A DNA stretch of 64,000 nucleotides, from the NCBI GenBank assembly GCA_020633975.1, contig JACKCR010000002.1:2542001-2606000 (forward strand), read 5' to 3'. Source of the stretch: Candidatus Eiseniibacteriota bacterium (GTDB lineage: Bacteria; Eisenbacteria; RBG-16-71-46; CAIMUX01). Shown here piece by piece: positions 62,086-64,000 of the stretch. The notes under the pieces are model-generated. The model saw only the letters and a program-made list of their open reading frames with translations. It ran no database searches and was not told the origin of the DNA. Position 1 is the first letter of the stretch. Each line of letters starts with the position of its first letter. A program made the translations under genes and the position numbers.

Positions 62086-63185
62086 AAGCCGACTTCTCGT
62101 TCCTCCGCTACGCGCAATGCTGGGAAGACGCCGACGTCCTGCTCGAGGCGCTGGATGTCGGCCCAGACTCTGTCTGTCTGTCGATCGCCTCTGCGGGCGA
62201 GAACTCCTTTTCCCTACTCTCTCGAGGGCCGAGGAAGGTCGTCGCCGTCGACCTGAATGCGGCCCAGCTCGCGGCGGTGAAGCTGCGGATCGCGGCGTAT
62301 CGTGGGCTCGAGCATCACGAACTCTTGCAGCTCATCGGCTCGCGTCCCGCTCCTCCTGAGCAGCGCCATGCCCTCTACCAACGCTGTCGCCCTCAGCTGG
62401 ACGACGAGGCACGCTCCTTCTGGGACGCGCATCCCGAGGCGATCGACGGCGGTATCGGAGGGGCGGGAAAGTTCGAGAACTACTTCCGCCTCTTCCGCAC
62501 CCGGGTGTTGCCCCTCGTCCACACCCGGCGAGAGATCCAGGCATTGCTCATCCCGAAGGACCGGGAGTCGAGGATCGCCTTCTACGAGAAGACCTGGAAC
62601 AACCTTCGTTGGCGCCTTCTCTTCAAGGCGTTCTTCTCGCGCTTCGCGATGGGACGCCTCGGTCGAGACCCCGCGTTCTTCGACTACGTGGAGGGATCGG
62701 TGTCGGACCGGATCCTCTCTCGCGTCCACCACGCGCTCACGGAACTGGATCCGTCGGTGAACCCATACGCCTACTGGATCCTGACCGGAACGCACGGCGA
62801 CGCGCTGCCCCACGCCCTTCGGCCCGAGAACGTCGCGGCGATCAGAGACAACTTGGACCGGCTGGAGCTGCACCAGGCCTCGATCGGCGCACTGCTCGAC
62901 TCGCAGCCCGAACTACGCGTCGATCGGTTCAACCTGAGCGACATCTTCGAGTACCTCTCGGAGGACGAAACCAAGCAGCTCTACGAACGGCTCCTGGACG
63001 CGGCGAACCCAGGTGCACGGCTCGCATACTGGAACATGCTCGCGCCGCGAGTGCATCCGGCGTCCGTCGCGAACGTCGTACGGTCGCTCGACGCGCTCGC
63101 GCACCGACTCCACCTCGAAGACAAGGCGTTCTTCTACAGCCGGTTCGTCGTCGAGGAGTACCGTCCCAGCCTGGAGACGCCCTAG
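62082..63185 (+). CDS. BtaA-like (DUF3419) SAM-dependent 3-amino-3-carboxypropyl transferase
   Basis: A 367-residue protein of the BtaA/DUF3419 family, which moves the 3-amino-3-carboxypropyl group of SAM to diacylglycerol in betaine-lipid synthesis. Evidence: FLRYAQCWEDADVLLEALDV (residues 6-25), CLSIASAGENSFSLLSRGPR and VVAVDLNAAQLAAVKLRIAA for the SAM site, then YFRLFRTRVLPLVHTRREI and the late LSDIFEYLSEDE. A BtaB N-methyltransferase partner is not in the window. ATG 62082 overlaps the previous stop (ATGA), and the next gene starts one base after its stop, so it is tightly coupled to the isoprenoid genes. Confidence 0.88.
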   Translation: MKADFSFLRYAQCWEDADVLLEALDVGPDSVCLSIASAGENSFSLLSRGPRKVVAVDLNAAQLAAVKLRIAAYRGLEHHELLQLIGSRPAPPEQRHALYQRCRPQLDDEARSFWDAHPEAIDGGIGGAGKFENYFRLFRTRVLPLVHTRREIQALLIPKDRESRIAFYEKTWNNLRWRLLFKAFFSRFAMGRLGRDPAFFDYVEGSVSDRILSRVHHALTELDPSVNPYAYWILTGTHGDALPHALRPENVAAIRDNLDRLELHQASIGALLDSQPELRVDRFNLSDIFEYLSEDETKQLYERLLDAANPGARLAYWNMLAPRVHPASVANVVRSLDALAHRLHLEDKAFFYSRFVVEEYRPSLETP

Positions 63186-64000
63186 ATGCCGGTCTGGCTC
63201 ACTCTGGTCGCGATGGCCGGGATCGCCGTCGCGCTCGGCGCTCTCATGGGAGTGGTGCGCTGGATCGGTGTCCGCCACTCGGTCCACCCGGAAGTGCAGC
63301 GAAAGGCCGTCCACATCGGAATGGGACTGGTCGTCCTACCGCTTCCGTGGATCTTCGACGTCCTCTGGCCGGTACTCGTCATGACCGGCGCGTCGGTCGT
63401 CGCCCTCCTCGCCATGAGATGGCATCCCGGGCTCCGGGCGGGGATCGGCAAAGTCCTGGGCGGTGTCGACCGACTGAGCTTGGGGGAGGTCTACTTCCCG
63501 ATCGCAGTCGCACTGATCTTCGCGCTGAGCCACGACGATCCTCTCTTCTACGTGATCCCGATCGTGATCCTCGCCCTGGCCGACGCCGTGGCAGCGCTCA
63601 TCGGCGTTCGCTACGGAACGCTGTCCTACATCACGGGAGAAGGGACGAAGAGCATCGAGGGTTCGGTCGCGTTCTTCTTCGTCGCATTCCTTTCCGTGCT
63701 GGTACCACTCCTTCTCTTCACCCAGGTGGAGCGCACGGAGACCCTACTCGTCTCGCTGACGATCGCGCTCCTCGTCATGATGCTGGAGAGCGTGGCTTGG
63801 AATGGACTCGACAACCTCTTCGTCCCGATCGGCGCCTACGCGTTCCTCCAGCTCTACGTCCCGCTCGACGCAACCCGCCTCGCGATCCGGCTGCTCGCGG
63901 GCGTCGTCCTCCTCACGTTCGTCTCGGTATGGAGGAAGCGAAGTGCCCTCGACGACTCGGCCCTGGTTGCGAGCGCCATGGTCGGCTACGGCACGCTCAT
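63186..64000 (+). CDS. Phytol/dolichol kinase-like membrane protein, partial (runs off the right edge)
   Basis: The frame is open from ATG 63186 to the window edge: 271 codons, no stop. It has about eight membrane helices (WLTLVAMAGIAVALGALMGV at the start). The pattern RKAVHIGMGLVVLPLPWIF, LADAVAALIGVRYGTLSY and GTKSIEGSVAFFFVAFLS is that of CTP-dependent phytol/dolichol kinases (VTE5-like). The last visible residues (LDDSALVASAMVGYGTLI) resemble the start of the DUF92/VTE6-type domain, so a kinase plus phytyl-phosphate kinase fusion is possible. It would phosphorylate a free isoprenol. It starts directly after the BtaA-like stop. Confidence 0.8.
   Translation, partial: MPVWLTLVAMAGIAVALGALMGVVRWIGVRHSVHPEVQRKAVHIGMGLVVLPLPWIFDVLWPVLVMTGASVVALLAMRWHPGLRAGIGKVLGGVDRLSLGEVYFPIAVALIFALSHDDPLFYVIPIVILALADAVAALIGVRYGTLSYITGEGTKSIEGSVAFFFVAFLSVLVPLLLFTQVERTETLLVSLTIALLVMMLESVAWNGLDNLFVPIGAYAFLQLYVPLDATRLAIRLLAGVVLLTFVSVWRKRSALDDSALVASAMVGYGTL

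Noticed and set aside
56837-64000. Archaeal-type ether lipid cluster
   Set aside because: UbiA and HMG-CoA reductase alone are not enough; no GGGP synthase, G1P dehydrogenase or geranylgeranyl reductase is in the window.

Overview
The window is high-GC DNA from a Gram-negative bacterium, packed mostly with long protein genes. It has many lipoproteins and secreted proteins built from FG-GAP/VCBS, NHL, parallel beta-helix, choice-of-anchor and FlgD-Ig-like domains, a TonB-dependent receptor, multiheme cytochrome c, and Cys-rich modules of the form GACC..C..C..C.PNPC. From knowledge of these families this mix suggests an uncultivated lineage near the FCB superphylum (Eisenbacteria- or Krumholzibacteria-like). 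That placement is an inference from gene content. I found no rRNA, no convincing tRNA, no CRISPR array and no insertion sequence.

Layout. 1-8.3 kb: secreted and lipoprotein genes (DNRLRE-like, FG-GAP, beta-helix, two NHL-repeat lipoproteins, a cytochrome P460-like lipoprotein, an NTF2-like lipoprotein). 8.3-13.1 kb: a minus-strand pair, a five-heme membrane cytochrome with TPRs and a CRTAC1-like FG-GAP protein. 13.4-18.6 kb: a FliA-type sigma factor, then sctI-sctJ-sctK/fliG-like-sctL-sctN. 19-35.6 kb: S9 peptidase, YbaK-type deacylase, GH92 mannosidase, an unusual Asn/Gly-rich protein, and more secreted multidomain proteins. 36.4 kb: a lone sctO-like gene. 37.1-43.2 kb: a 2025-residue lipoprotein with 33 Cys-rich repeats and a metzincin-type protease domain. 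43.2-45.3 kb: TonB-dependent receptor. 45.6-54.7 kb: sctP-sctQ-fliO-like-sctR-sctS-sctT-sctU, then a small unknown gene, a TPR protein, a GNAT protein and an OleC-like adenylating enzyme; most junctions here overlap by a few bases. 55.0-56.7 kb: a polytopic glycosyltransferase-like gene with a 14-G tract at its 5' end. 56.8-64 kb: a coupled cluster of HMG-CoA reductase, UbiA prenyltransferase, PEP-synthase-like protein, BtaA-like (DUF3419) enzyme and a phytol/dolichol-kinase-like protein that runs off the right edge.

The most interesting content is a type III secretion system split over three loci. It mixes injectisome traits (a short lipoprotein SctJ, an SctI rod, an SctO stalk) with flagellar traits (a FliO-like protein, a FliG-like protein between SctJ and SctL, and a sigma-28 gene at the head of the first locus). 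Secretin, SctD, SctV and needle genes are not in the window. Other points of note are the isoprenoid/lipid operon at the right edge, a C-terminal SWGxIK tail shared by four exported proteins, the poly-G tract, and a repeated structured element (18.6 and 26.4 kb) with a compensatory base change.
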